DNA of 64,000 nucleotides from Pararhizobium sp. IMCC21322 (lineage in GTDB: Bacteria; Pseudomonadota; Alphaproteobacteria; Rhizobiales; GCA-2746425), in contig NZ_CP132335.1 of the NCBI RefSeq assembly GCF_030758295.1, positions 372,001 to 436,000 on the forward strand, written 5' to 3'. The notes beneath the pieces were generated by a model. It did no database searches. It had not been told where the DNA came from and saw nothing but the letters and a program-made list of their open reading frames with translations. Position 1 is the first letter of the stretch, and every line of letters starts with the position of its first letter. A program made the translations under genes and the position numbers. Of this stretch, positions 1-7,589 are shown piece by piece.

Positions 1-138
1 ATACAGCGTCTCATTTGAGGCACCCGCTGCTTTGGCAATGCTGAGCATCGATGTGCCACCATAGCCGTGCTTCGACAGCAGGGCATAGGCTGCCTCGGCA
101 ATCTCCTGATGCCGTTTTTGTTTCTTGTCGTTCCGCAT
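1..138 (-). CDS. TetR-family transcriptional regulator (N-terminal part, cut by window edge)
   Basis: Only the first 46 codons are inside the window. They encode a basic start (MRNDKKQKRHQEIAEAAYAL) followed by a helix-turn-helix (GYGGTSMLSIAKAAGASNETLY) typical of the TetR DNA-binding domain. The ligand-binding C-terminal half is missing because of the window edge. The gene is divergent from the DUF1772 gene at 229, and two CCGTA...TACGG-type palindromes lie between them, the usual layout for a TetR repressor that controls itself and its neighbour. The effector cannot be predicted. Confidence 0.85.
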   Translation of the reverse strand, partial: MRNDKKQKRHQEIAEAAYALLSKHGYGGTSMLSIAKAAGASNETLY

Positions 139-167
139 ATCAAATTCCAATTTTGACTTGCCAATTA

Positions 168-185
168 CCGTACACATCTATACGG
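168..185. promoter_or_regulatory. Operator-like inverted repeat 1 (TetR/DUF1772 intergenic)
   Basis: CCGTA and TACGG arms separated by 8 bp. It lies in the 90-bp gap between the divergent TetR gene and the DUF1772 gene and shares its half-site with the perfect palindrome at 197-212. Probable repressor binding site; function is inferred from position. Confidence 0.5.
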
Positions 186-196
186 AATAGTAAATA

Positions 197-212
197 CGTA
201 CATATATGTACG
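197..212. promoter_or_regulatory. Operator-like perfect palindrome 2 (TetR/DUF1772 intergenic)
   Basis: CGTACATATATGTACG is a perfect 16-bp palindrome, 17 bp before the DUF1772 start codon and just upstream of its ribosome binding site (AAAGGAG). A repressor bound here would block the DUF1772 transcript. It shares the GTAC-containing half-site with the element at 168-185. Confidence 0.55.
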
Positions 213-228
213 GTAAAGGAGTTCGAAC

Positions 229-735
229 ATGCCAATAATGATTTCAACCATGATCTCCCTGTCTTTAATCCTGTGCGCGGCGATTTTTGGCTTTTTCTAT
301 GCCTGGATCTGTTCCACCATGTGGGGACTGGACGCAGCAGATCCGCGCATAGCGATTTCTGCCATGCAGGCCATGAATGCCTCTGTTCGAAACGCCGTCT
401 TCGCGCCGGCATTCTTTGGCACGCCACTGGTTTTGGCAGCCACCGCAGCGCTGCTCTGGGCGCGCGATTACAAAACAAGTGCAAAGCTTTTTGCGCTCAG
501 CGGCGCGGTCTATCTGTGCTTTGGTCTCATTCTGACAATGCTCGTCAATGTGCCCATGAATGAAGCGCTGGCGCGCATCGTGGTTCCGGAAGATCTCGAT
601 GCCGCTAGCGCGATCTGGCAGGACTATTCAAAACCCTGGCAGTTTTGGAACCAGTCGCGCACGGTCGCGTCCGGTTTTGCATTTCTGCTGGCTGTAATCG
701 GGACGCTTAAACTGTCCGTCAGACCGTTAGAGTGA
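229..735 (+). CDS. DUF1772 (anthrone oxygenase-like) membrane protein
   Basis: A 168-residue integral membrane protein with four likely membrane segments (about residues 5-25, 60-80, 85-108 and 143-162). The motif VNVPMNEAL near residue 104 and the W..Y...W..WNQSRTVAS block near 127-145 are characteristic of DUF1772, whose few studied members are linked to anthrone oxygenation; most have no known substrate. Start ATG follows a good ribosome binding site (AAAGGAG). It is divergent from a TetR regulator with two operator-like palindromes between, so expression is probably inducible by a small molecule. Confidence 0.8.
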   Translation: MPIMISTMISLSLILCAAIFGFFYAWICSTMWGLDAADPRIAISAMQAMNASVRNAVFAPAFFGTPLVLAATAALLWARDYKTSAKLFALSGAVYLCFGLILTMLVNVPMNEALARIVVPEDLDAASAIWQDYSKPWQFWNQSRTVASGFAFLLAVIGTLKLSVRPLE

Positions 736-747
736 AGAGGCGACTAT

Positions 748-1686
748 TCAGACTTTCGCTTCAATCGCATCCCAGATGAGGGCCGCAATATCCGCGCCGC
801 CAAATTTCTTCACTTCGCGAATGCCGGTTGGAGAGGTGACGTTGATCTCGGTCATGTAGTCGCCAATGACATCGATGCCGACAAAGATAAAGCCGCGCTC
901 TTTCAGGGCAGGACCGATGCGCTCGCAGATTTCATGTTCGCGGGCAGTCATGCCAATGGCTTCCGCGCGGCCACCCACATGCATGTTGGAACGTGCTTCG
1001 CCTTCTGCCGGTACGCGGTTGATGGCCCCAACGGCAACGCCGTCGACCAGAATGATGCGTTTGTCGCCTGCCCGAACGTCTGGCAGATATTGCTGAACCA
1101 TAAAAGGCTCTGGAAACATCTGTTCGAACATTTCCAGCAGAGAAGCCAGATTCTGATCATCCGATGTCAGGCGGAATACGCCAGCGCCGCCATTGCCATA
1201 AAGCGGTTTTAGAATGATATCGCCAACTTCTTCCCGAAACGCCCTGATATCGTCCCCATTGCGCGAAATCAGGGTTTTGGGCATCAAATCGGGAAATTCG
1301 GTAACGAAAATCTTTTCCGGCGCATTGCGCACATGGGCCGGATCATTGACCACCAGTGTTTGCGGATGCACCCGCTCCAGCAAATGGGTGGTTGTGATGT
1401 AATTCATGTCAAAGGGCGGGTCCTGACGCAGCAGAACACTGTCCATATCAGTCAGTTCCAGCATTTCCTCGCTGCCCAGCGTGAAATGATCACCCTCCAC
1501 ATCCTGCACAGTCAGGGGGGCCATGCGGGCTTTGACCTTGCCATCCAGCATCATCAGCTGATCCGGCTCGTAATGGAACAGACTGTGCCCGCGTTTGGAG
1601 GCCTCCAGCAACATGGCAAAGGTGGAATCGCCACCAATTTGAATGGTGGAGATGTGATCCATCTGGACCGCGACTTTGAGTGACAT
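748..1686 (-). CDS. gshB: Glutathione synthetase
   Basis: A 312-residue ATP-grasp ligase that joins gamma-glutamylcysteine and glycine, the last step of glutathione synthesis, in the cytosol. The N-terminal substrate domain ([20 protein letters not shown]), the ATP-grasp segment [16 protein letters not shown] near 157-172 and the C-terminal metal/ATP block [12 protein letters not shown] near 282-293 are all present, and length matches the family (about 310-320). It reads in the same direction as yraN and rsmI with a 9-bp gap to yraN, a common alphaproteobacterial neighbourhood. No anomalies seen. Confidence 0.96.
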   Translation of the reverse strand: MSLKVAVQMDHISTIQIGGDSTFAMLLEASKRGHSLFHYEPDQLMMLDGKVKARMAPLTVQDVEGDHFTLGSEEMLELTDMDSVLLRQDPPFDMNYITTTHLLERVHPQTLVVNDPAHVRNAPEKIFVTEFPDLMPKTLISRNGDDIRAFREEVGDIILKPLYGNGGAGVFRLTSDDQNLASLLEMFEQMFPEPFMVQQYLPDVRAGDKRIILVDGVAVGAINRVPAEGEARSNMHVGGRAEAIGMTAREHEICERIGPALKERGFIFVGIDVIGDYMTEINVTSPTGIREVKKFGGADIAALIWDAIEAKV

Positions 1687-1695
1687 AGAATTACC

Positions 1696-2073
1696 TCAGA
1701 TGTGATCGGAAAGATCAAAAGCCTGTTTCAGATGGACCGGCCACCGCCATGGCGCAAGGGCTATCACATCAAATCGTGTGTTGAAATTTGCAAATTTGGA
1801 CTGTCGGCTGAGCCAATGTGCAGCCGCTTGCCCGATACGCGCCTGCGCTTTGGGGTGAACGGATTCAAGGGCCATGTCCAAAGTGCTGCGCCATTTAACC
1901 TCGGTAAAAACCACCAACCGGCCACGGCAGGCAACCAGATCAATTTCGCCAACCGGCGTTTTATAGCGCTGATTCAAAATACGATAACCCTTGACCCGCA
2001 ACAAAAGCGCCGCTGCAGTTTCGGCGTGCCGTCCGCGCGTTTCCGCCCGCTGTCGTGTGCGGGATCGGTTCAC
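1696..2073 (-). CDS. YraN/UPF0102 family endonuclease-like protein
   Basis: A 125-residue protein of the UPF0102 family, with a restriction-endonuclease-like fold. The core includes GRHAETAAALLLRVKGYRILNQ, then PVGEIDLVAC with the conserved E-x-D and VVFTEVKWR with E-V-K, together giving the catalytic-type E...D...ExK pattern. Members are conserved beside rsmI across Proteobacteria, but the biological role is not established. The GTG start overlaps the rsmI stop (GTGA), so the two genes are translationally coupled, and gshB follows 9 bp later. Confidence 0.88.
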   Translation of the reverse strand: MNRSRTRQRAETRGRHAETAAALLLRVKGYRILNQRYKTPVGEIDLVACRGRLVVFTEVKWRSTLDMALESVHPKAQARIGQAAAHWLSRQSKFANFNTRFDVIALAPWRWPVHLKQAFDLSDHI

Positions 2074-2972
2074 TGCGCGTCTCTCAACTGAAGCGCGCGC
2101 TGATAGACGTCCCGGCGTTTCAGACCGCTCATGCCAGAAACCTCGTCAACCGCCTGTTTCAGCGGCACTTTGGCCATACGATCCTGCAAAGCCGCATCCA
2201 GATCAAACATCTCTTCCTGAGGCGCGCCGCGCCCGATCAACAGCACAATTTCCCCTTTGGGCGTGTCTGAATTGGCAAATTCCTCTGCCAGTTCCCCAAG
2301 AGTGCCGCGATAGAAGGTTTCAAAGCGCTTGGTCAATTCCCGGCCCACCACAGCCGGACGATCATTGCCCAGAACAGAGGCTGCATTTTTCAGGCAGGCT
2401 GCAATCCGCTTGGGACTTTCATAGAAAACCAGCGTTGCGTCACTGCCGCCAAGTGTCTGGAAAACGGCGCTGCGCGCTTTTTCCTTGGTCGGCAAAAAAC
2501 CCACGAAATGAAACTGATTGTCACCAAGATCCGCCGCCACAAGCGCTGCCAGAACGGCTGAGGCACCGGGAATGGGAATAACCTTGTGGCCCGCTTCCAG
2601 CACCTGTGTCACCAACCGGCTGCCCGGATCAGACACCAGCGGCGTTCCCGCATCGCTGATAAGCGCCACCGGTCCGTGCTTCAGAGCTTCGATGATTTTG
2701 GCACTGGCAGTATCAGCATTGTGCTCATGATAGGCCATGACGGGTGTTGTGATGCCGTAATGCGACAGCAACACGCGGCTGACACGTGTATCCTCGCATC
2801 CAATCAGGTGCGCTGCTGCCAGAGTTTCCAGTGCGCGCAGCGTAATGTCTTTTAAATGCCCGATTGGTGTGGAAACAAGATACAACCCGTCTTCCAAACG
2901 CGGGGCATGCAGGCCATAACCATTGATGGAAAACCCACCTTTTTCCGGCGATTTGTCGGCGGGTTGTGGCAT
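2070..2972 (-). CDS. rsmI: 16S rRNA 2'-O-ribose C1402 methyltransferase RsmI
   Basis: A 300-residue SAM-dependent methyltransferase that modifies C1402 in the decoding centre of 16S rRNA. Seen: LYLVSTPIGHLKDITLRALE near the N-terminus, CEDTRVSRVLL, the SDAGTPLVSDPG loop and IPGASAVLAAL, all hallmarks of the RsmI/tetrapyrrole methylase fold. The open frame extends 54 codons further upstream, but the ATG at 2972 is preferred because AGGAGA lies at the right distance before it and the family consensus starts soon after. First gene of the rsmI-yraN-gshB run, divergent from the lipoprotein gene at 3248. Confidence 0.95.
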   Translation of the reverse strand: MPQPADKSPEKGGFSINGYGLHAPRLEDGLYLVSTPIGHLKDITLRALETLAAAHLIGCEDTRVSRVLLSHYGITTPVMAYHEHNADTASAKIIEALKHGPVALISDAGTPLVSDPGSRLVTQVLEAGHKVIPIPGASAVLAALVAADLGDNQFHFVGFLPTKEKARSAVFQTLGGSDATLVFYESPKRIAACLKNAASVLGNDRPAVVGRELTKRFETFYRGTLGELAEEFANSDTPKGEIVLLIGRGAPQEEMFDLDAALQDRMAKVPLKQAVDEVSGMSGLKRRDVYQRALQLRDAQ

Positions 2973-3247
2973 GTGGTCTCCTTGGGAAGCGCTTGGTCTT
3001 GTCCCGGTGCTGTACCTGAATCTGCCAATTCCTGTTAAGGAATATGAGTTAATATCGACATATTTACTAAAATCTCCGACGATGGAGATCGGAAAAGAAA
3101 CAAATAATGCGAATAATCGCCTTGTTGTGTTCACATTTCTCGCGCTTTTGCCCTAAAAGGCAAGAGCGGTGTCTCTTCAGGTTCCGCTTTTGATGCTTCG
3201 TCCAAGCGTCCGGTCAACAACAGACCGCAAAATTATATGGTGTTGCT

Positions 3248-4459
3248 ATGGCCTTTATAGATTTGTCTCGTCGTAAATGGGTTCGTGCTGCTGCGGTTCT
3301 GGCCGCTGGTGCAGTGCTCAGCGCTTGTGTGCCATCCGGCTTTGGTGGTGGTAACGGATTTCGCAATCAGGGCTCGCCGTTTGGCAACACCACCCAGAAT
3401 GCCACGGGGGAGGTGATCGGCAATGGCGAGGTGCGTGTTGCACTGCTTGTGCCGCTGACGGCCACGGGCAATGCAGGCACAGTTGGAACATCTTTCAAAA
3501 ACGCGGCCGCTCTGGCGCTGCGTGAATTTCCCAACGCAAATATACAGCTTTTGGTAAAAGACACGCAGGGTACGCCGGAAGGCGCGCGTGCGGCTGCCAG
3601 TGCCGCCTTGTCGCAAGGGGCGGAACTGATTTTGGGGCCTGTCTTCGGCAGTGCAGTTGGCCCGGTCACCACATTGGCCGTGGCGCGCTCCGTGCCGGTT
3701 ATTTCCTTTTCAACGCGCACGGAAGTTGCCACCAGAGGCGCTTATCTGATGGGCTTCCTGCCACGGGATCAGGTCTATCGCGCTGCGGCCTACGCCGCGC
3801 AGAAGGGTAAAAAGTCCTTTGCCGTTCTTGTCCCGAACAACCAGACCGGCCTGATCTATGAAGGGCTGTTCCGCGAAGCTGCATCCAACTTCGGAATTCG
3901 CGTGGCCACCATCGAACGCTATGCGCTGGATCGCACCTCCATGCAGCAAAAGGTGGCGGAAGTTGCCAAATTGTCGTCTTCGATCGATGGCGTGTTCATG
4001 CCGGACAGTGCAGCCTCCGTCACGTTTATGGCGCAGCTTCTGGCTGGCGCCGGCCTGACAGCACCGCGTGTGCTCTATGTCGGATCCGGCCAATGGGATG
4101 AACCGGAAATTGCCGCGGAACCGGCTTTGCGCGGCGCAATCTATGCCTCTGTGCCCAACGATCGCTTCAATCAGTTTGCCGGCCGCTACCGGCAGGCCTA
4201 TGGCTCGGCACCACCCCGCAATGCTTCGCTGGCCTTTGACGCAACCATTCTGGCCGCTGGCCTGACAGCGCGCTTTGGCAATGATAAATTCAGCCGCCGT
4301 GTTCTGACCAACACTGATGGATTTGCCGGTGTTGATGGTGTGTTCCGCTTTAATACAGATGGCACTAACACACGCGCCATGGCGGTTTATGAAGTTCAGT
4401 CCGGCGGTGCCCGTGTGGTCAGCCCCGCGCCAACCAGTTTGAACAATCGGGGCTTCTAG
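3248..4459 (+). CDS. Periplasmic-binding lipoprotein, penicillin-binding protein activator (LpoA/YraM-like)
   Basis: A 403-residue lipoprotein. The N-terminus has a basic stretch, a hydrophobic segment and the lipobox LSAC (Cys27). The rest is a type-1 periplasmic binding fold: VALLVPLTATGNAGTVGTSF, then LVKDTQGTPEGARAAASAAL and the GAELILGPVFGSAV block. Such proteins adjacent to rsmI/yraN are the alphaproteobacterial counterpart of the LpoA N- or C-terminal half (YraM, LppC), an outer-membrane activator of a peptidoglycan synthase. They also resemble branched-chain amino acid binding proteins, but no transporter genes are adjacent. It is divergent from rsmI across 275 bp. Confidence 0.82.
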   Translation: MAFIDLSRRKWVRAAAVLAAGAVLSACVPSGFGGGNGFRNQGSPFGNTTQNATGEVIGNGEVRVALLVPLTATGNAGTVGTSFKNAAALALREFPNANIQLLVKDTQGTPEGARAAASAALSQGAELILGPVFGSAVGPVTTLAVARSVPVISFSTRTEVATRGAYLMGFLPRDQVYRAAAYAAQKGKKSFAVLVPNNQTGLIYEGLFREAASNFGIRVATIERYALDRTSMQQKVAEVAKLSSSIDGVFMPDSAASVTFMAQLLAGAGLTAPRVLYVGSGQWDEPEIAAEPALRGAIYASVPNDRFNQFAGRYRQAYGSAPPRNASLAFDATILAAGLTARFGNDKFSRRVLTNTDGFAGVDGVFRFNTDGTNTRAMAVYEVQSGGARVVSPAPTSLNNRGF

Positions 4460-4471
4460 AACCGGCAAGGA

Positions 4472-4867
4472 TTACGGGTCTCTTGCCTCTGGCACACAAT
4501 CAGAAGGTGGGCCTCCACCGCAGACACACAAAATTCCCGGCGGGCAATAACACGGTCCTGCCGGAACAAATGAACATCCTGTCCGTGCTTCGCAATGTGT
4601 CTTTGCATCATAATCCGTATCCAGACTGCCATTGTCCAGAAATCGGCTTTGGTGGAATGCCTGGCAGGAATTGACGATCTGGCGACACTGATAGCTTTTA
4701 TCCTCAGCCAATGCTGAAATACAGGCCGGGCTAGAAGTGCAGGTTTCACGATCCATCACGGCACAAGCTGTTTCGGCCCAAACCGGGACCACGAACAAGC
4801 CCGCCCCGAATAATGACAGGGCAATGACCACCATGCCAAATAGGCGGGAGGGTGAGTCACACAACAT
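4472..4867 (-). CDS. Secreted cysteine-rich protein of unknown function (gene 5 of the VWA operon)
   Basis: 131 residues with a signal peptide ending near VPVWA-ET and a mature part with about 14 cysteines, including CTSSPACISAL, YQCRQIVNSC and a closing CYCPPGILCVCGGGPPSDC. The spacing suggests a small disulfide-stabilised exported protein. An in-frame ATG at 4888 would overlap the stop of the preceding gene, but the ATG at 4867 has GGAG seven bases upstream and begins a cleaner signal peptide. Last gene of the five-gene run 10840-4472 and convergent with the lipoprotein gene ending at 4459. No family recognised. Confidence 0.7.
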   Translation of the reverse strand: MLCDSPSRLFGMVVIALSLFGAGLFVVPVWAETACAVMDRETCTSSPACISALAEDKSYQCRQIVNSCQAFHQSRFLDNGSLDTDYDAKTHCEARTGCSFVPAGPCYCPPGILCVCGGGPPSDCVPEARDP

Positions 4868-4884
4868 GATGGATCTCCGTTGCC

Positions 4885-7170
4885 TCATTTGATTCTCTGT
4901 TTTGCCAAAACGCCTTCAAAAGACGCTTCGATTGTCATGGCTAGATCAAGCAAGATCTCATAACACCGGTCTGTTCCCGGATCGAAGAACAGGAACCCCT
5001 CACTTGCAAGTTTTGGCACGGCAATGCTGGCCGGTGAGGCATCCAATTGCTGGCCTGCCATATCGATTGCGGAAATTTCGATCATCGCAGTTTCAAATGC
5101 TCCGCCTATATCTTTCACCGGCAGCGTTCCGGTCCACTCCAATAGACCAGCAGGACCCGCCTGTGCATCAAACACAATTGTGGCCCCTGCAATTTTTACG
5201 ACCGGTGGGCGTGTAAGCGGTTTTGAAAAGACAACCAAAAACGTGTGGTTAGCCTCAGGCTCGTCAATCACATTGTCGCTTAAAACAGTGAGGCGTCGGT
5301 TCAGATGCCTGCCAGTCAATAAGGCTTGCAGACGCAATTCCAGGCCTTTAACCAACACTGCAACATCTCTGACTTTTATTTTGACGACTTCCCGGTCAAG
5401 ATACAGTCTTTCATAGACAGCGCGCAGGGAGACATCCTGGTTCATCAATTGCACGGCTTTTTTGGTTTCAGTCTGAATTTTAACGCCAATGCCATAGGCA
5501 AAGGCTGCCTTGGTAGCGGCCCCGACAAAACCCACTATATCGGCTGGTTTCTTGGGTATGAGCTCACTCAGGCTGTCAGGTTTGATGGAGGCCAGCGCAG
5601 CGCTGACCCGCTTCCAATCTTTGCCGGACGCAGCCAGTTTTTCATAACCGCCATAAGCCGCTGCACCAAGCAGCTTGTCAAAACCGACCTCGCTCAGATC
5701 GGATGCAACACTGCGTAAGGCGCGCCCCTCAGGCGTTGAAGGATTACCAGCTACAACATTCACAACAGTCTGCGCATTGGCATTCATCAGGCGCCGGTTA
5801 AGAATGACGCCGGCATTTGCTCCCAGTCGGTCGTTGAAATAGTCTTTGAACGCCTTCTCTGCCACATCATCGAACAGTCGCCCCGCTTGGGCCCGCATCT
5901 GATCAAGCGGCATGTCAGAGCCGCGCTTTGTCACATGCGCCAATGCATCCCGTACCTGTGCAGAATAAGCAGTTATGAATTGTCGACGCGCAACAGCTTC
6001 CCCCTCATCAAAAATTTTCCCCGAAATTTTGCGACGTACGTTGGTGGACAGGCGTTTTGCAACAAGCTTGCCCAATTGATCCGCACCAATCTCCACGCCT
6101 TTTCTTGCGACAGTTGCAGCACCGCCCGTCAGCAGTAGCTCAGCCACAACGACACCCATATCAACAACAGTGTTGATCGCCAGTTCTGTATTTTTTAACT
6201 CGCTGATTTTTAGGTATTGCAAGGCGTAATCATCGCCCAGCTTTTTCAACTCCACGACATATTCATCCGCGCGTCCGTCCATCTGGTCAATGACGGCTTC
6301 CAGTGTTTTCTGTTGAGACTCAGCTCCTTTCAGAAGCCCGCGCAGTTCTACTTCCAGAGCTAACGCACCATCCTGCGTGGGCAGCGTTTCGGTGGATTCA
6401 CTCTCCGTTTTCTCCTGTTCAGGAAATCCGCACATTCGGTCATCCGGCTCGCGGGATGCAGTCTCTGAGCGCCACTCGGCCTCATATAAAACCCCGTCTG
6501 ACCCGCTAATCCTGACCCGTTCTACAAGTGCCGGAGCGCTTTGGCCCGCAAGGGAGACAAAACGAGCAAAGGCCTGGCGAGACCTGTCCTGCCCGGCTTT
6601 GAGCTCAATCTCCTGCTTTCTGTGATGGTCCTCCATTGCGATGAACTGTTGTTCAAGCAAACCCCGTTCACCAATAAAGTCTGAATCGATGGACGCCTTT
6701 TGAAGCGCCTCTGCGCGCACAAGAATTTGTTTGTTCAAACTATCAATTGTGGTTCTGGCAGCAGCTGTTTGTCTGTTCTCTTCAGCCAGATCGTTCCGGA
6801 TCTCACGCTTTTGCGCGGCGCTGGACGCAAGGGGATTGGCCAGCATGTCGCGCCATACCCGATTGAGCAGGCGAATGCCTTCAGCACGTTTTGCCAGTTC
6901 CAGCTCCAGAGCAACTTTGCGCTGCAACAGCGTGTCTCGTTGTTTGGCAACTTTTGCTATCAAATTCTGCCGCTGGTTAACCTTTGCGGTCAACGCATCA
7001 TGAGCATTGCGCTTTTCGGCCAACTTCGCCGCACTTGTCGTTTCCAATTTTTTGAGCGTCGCTTCGCTGTCCAGATAGGCCTGCCGTGCGTTTTCCAATG
7101 GCCCGGCATAACTGTGGTTCATTCCGGATATAAATAGCGCGCTGGCGCATAGCAGGGCTGTAAATCTCAT
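4885..7170 (-). CDS. Large secreted coiled-coil protein of unknown function (gene 4 of the VWA operon)
   Basis: 761 residues. A signal peptide ends near SYAGPLE (about residue 22). Residues 25-200 are rich in A, K, E, Q and L with heptad character (long coiled coil); about 270-330 form another helical stretch. A glycine/alanine-rich, weakly hydrophobic segment (VVDMGVVVAELLLTGGAATV) sits near 335-355. About 640-735 look like a beta sandwich (FLVVFSKPLTRPPVVKIAG). It starts two bases after the preceding gene's stop, with GGAGG before its ATG. It could span or scaffold the envelope; no named family recognised. Confidence 0.75.
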   Translation of the reverse strand: MRFTALLCASALFISGMNHSYAGPLENARQAYLDSEATLKKLETTSAAKLAEKRNAHDALTAKVNQRQNLIAKVAKQRDTLLQRKVALELELAKRAEGIRLLNRVWRDMLANPLASSAAQKREIRNDLAEENRQTAAARTTIDSLNKQILVRAEALQKASIDSDFIGERGLLEQQFIAMEDHHRKQEIELKAGQDRSRQAFARFVSLAGQSAPALVERVRISGSDGVLYEAEWRSETASREPDDRMCGFPEQEKTESESTETLPTQDGALALEVELRGLLKGAESQQKTLEAVIDQMDGRADEYVVELKKLGDDYALQYLKISELKNTELAINTVVDMGVVVAELLLTGGAATVARKGVEIGADQLGKLVAKRLSTNVRRKISGKIFDEGEAVARRQFITAYSAQVRDALAHVTKRGSDMPLDQMRAQAGRLFDDVAEKAFKDYFNDRLGANAGVILNRRLMNANAQTVVNVVAGNPSTPEGRALRSVASDLSEVGFDKLLGAAAYGGYEKLAASGKDWKRVSAALASIKPDSLSELIPKKPADIVGFVGAATKAAFAYGIGVKIQTETKKAVQLMNQDVSLRAVYERLYLDREVVKIKVRDVAVLVKGLELRLQALLTGRHLNRRLTVLSDNVIDEPEANHTFLVVFSKPLTRPPVVKIAGATIVFDAQAGPAGLLEWTGTLPVKDIGGAFETAMIEISAIDMAGQQLDASPASIAVPKLASEGFLFFDPGTDRCYEILLDLAMTIEASFEGVLAKQRIK

Positions 7171-7172
7171 GG

Positions 7173-7589
7173 CTAATCCTCCAGCCTTTCCAGCGTTATG
7201 GCTTCAGATAGATAGCGCTCTGGTTCCTTCGACTGACGCAAAACGCGAACAGCCAGTGCGCGACCATCACCCAGCGTCACCATGACATCCAGTGCGTCCG
7301 GATCTTCTGCATTTGTGAATACAAGCTCCACATGGAAAGGTGTCCCAAATTCCAGTTCTGGATCGGGTTCCCGAAACTTCCCTCCCGTTTCAACCAGAAA
7401 TTTGAGGCTTTGAACCTGACGTGATGTGCCAACCTTTGCGCTGACTTTTGCTTGATCCAGCACACCGGTAATTTCGGTGTTTTCCGGAACGGTAATTCGC
7501 CGTATCCCATCCTGTGCCATTGCAGGAAGCATCAGCATTCCTATGCAAACGCACAGCATAATACGAATGGAGTTTATCACTGCCCTCAT
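7173..7589 (-). CDS. Secreted small beta-domain protein of unknown function (gene 3 of the VWA operon)
   Basis: 138 residues with a signal peptide (cleavage near AMAQD, about residue 26) and a predicted beta-rich mature part. Its C-terminal half (FGTPFHVELVFTNAEDPDAL ... RYLSEAITLERLE) resembles in layout the C-terminus of the preceding 611-residue protein (FGKPIRIEAEFDDVPEQA ... KIYHSEPFILEA), suggesting the two share a domain. Its ATG overlaps the preceding stop codon (ATGA), so it is translationally coupled. No family recognised. Confidence 0.7.
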   Translation of the reverse strand: MRAVINSIRIMLCVCIGMLMLPAMAQDGIRRITVPENTEITGVLDQAKVSAKVGTSRQVQSLKFLVETGGKFREPDPELEFGTPFHVELVFTNAEDPDALDVMVTLGDGRALAVRVLRQSKEPERYLSEAITLERLED

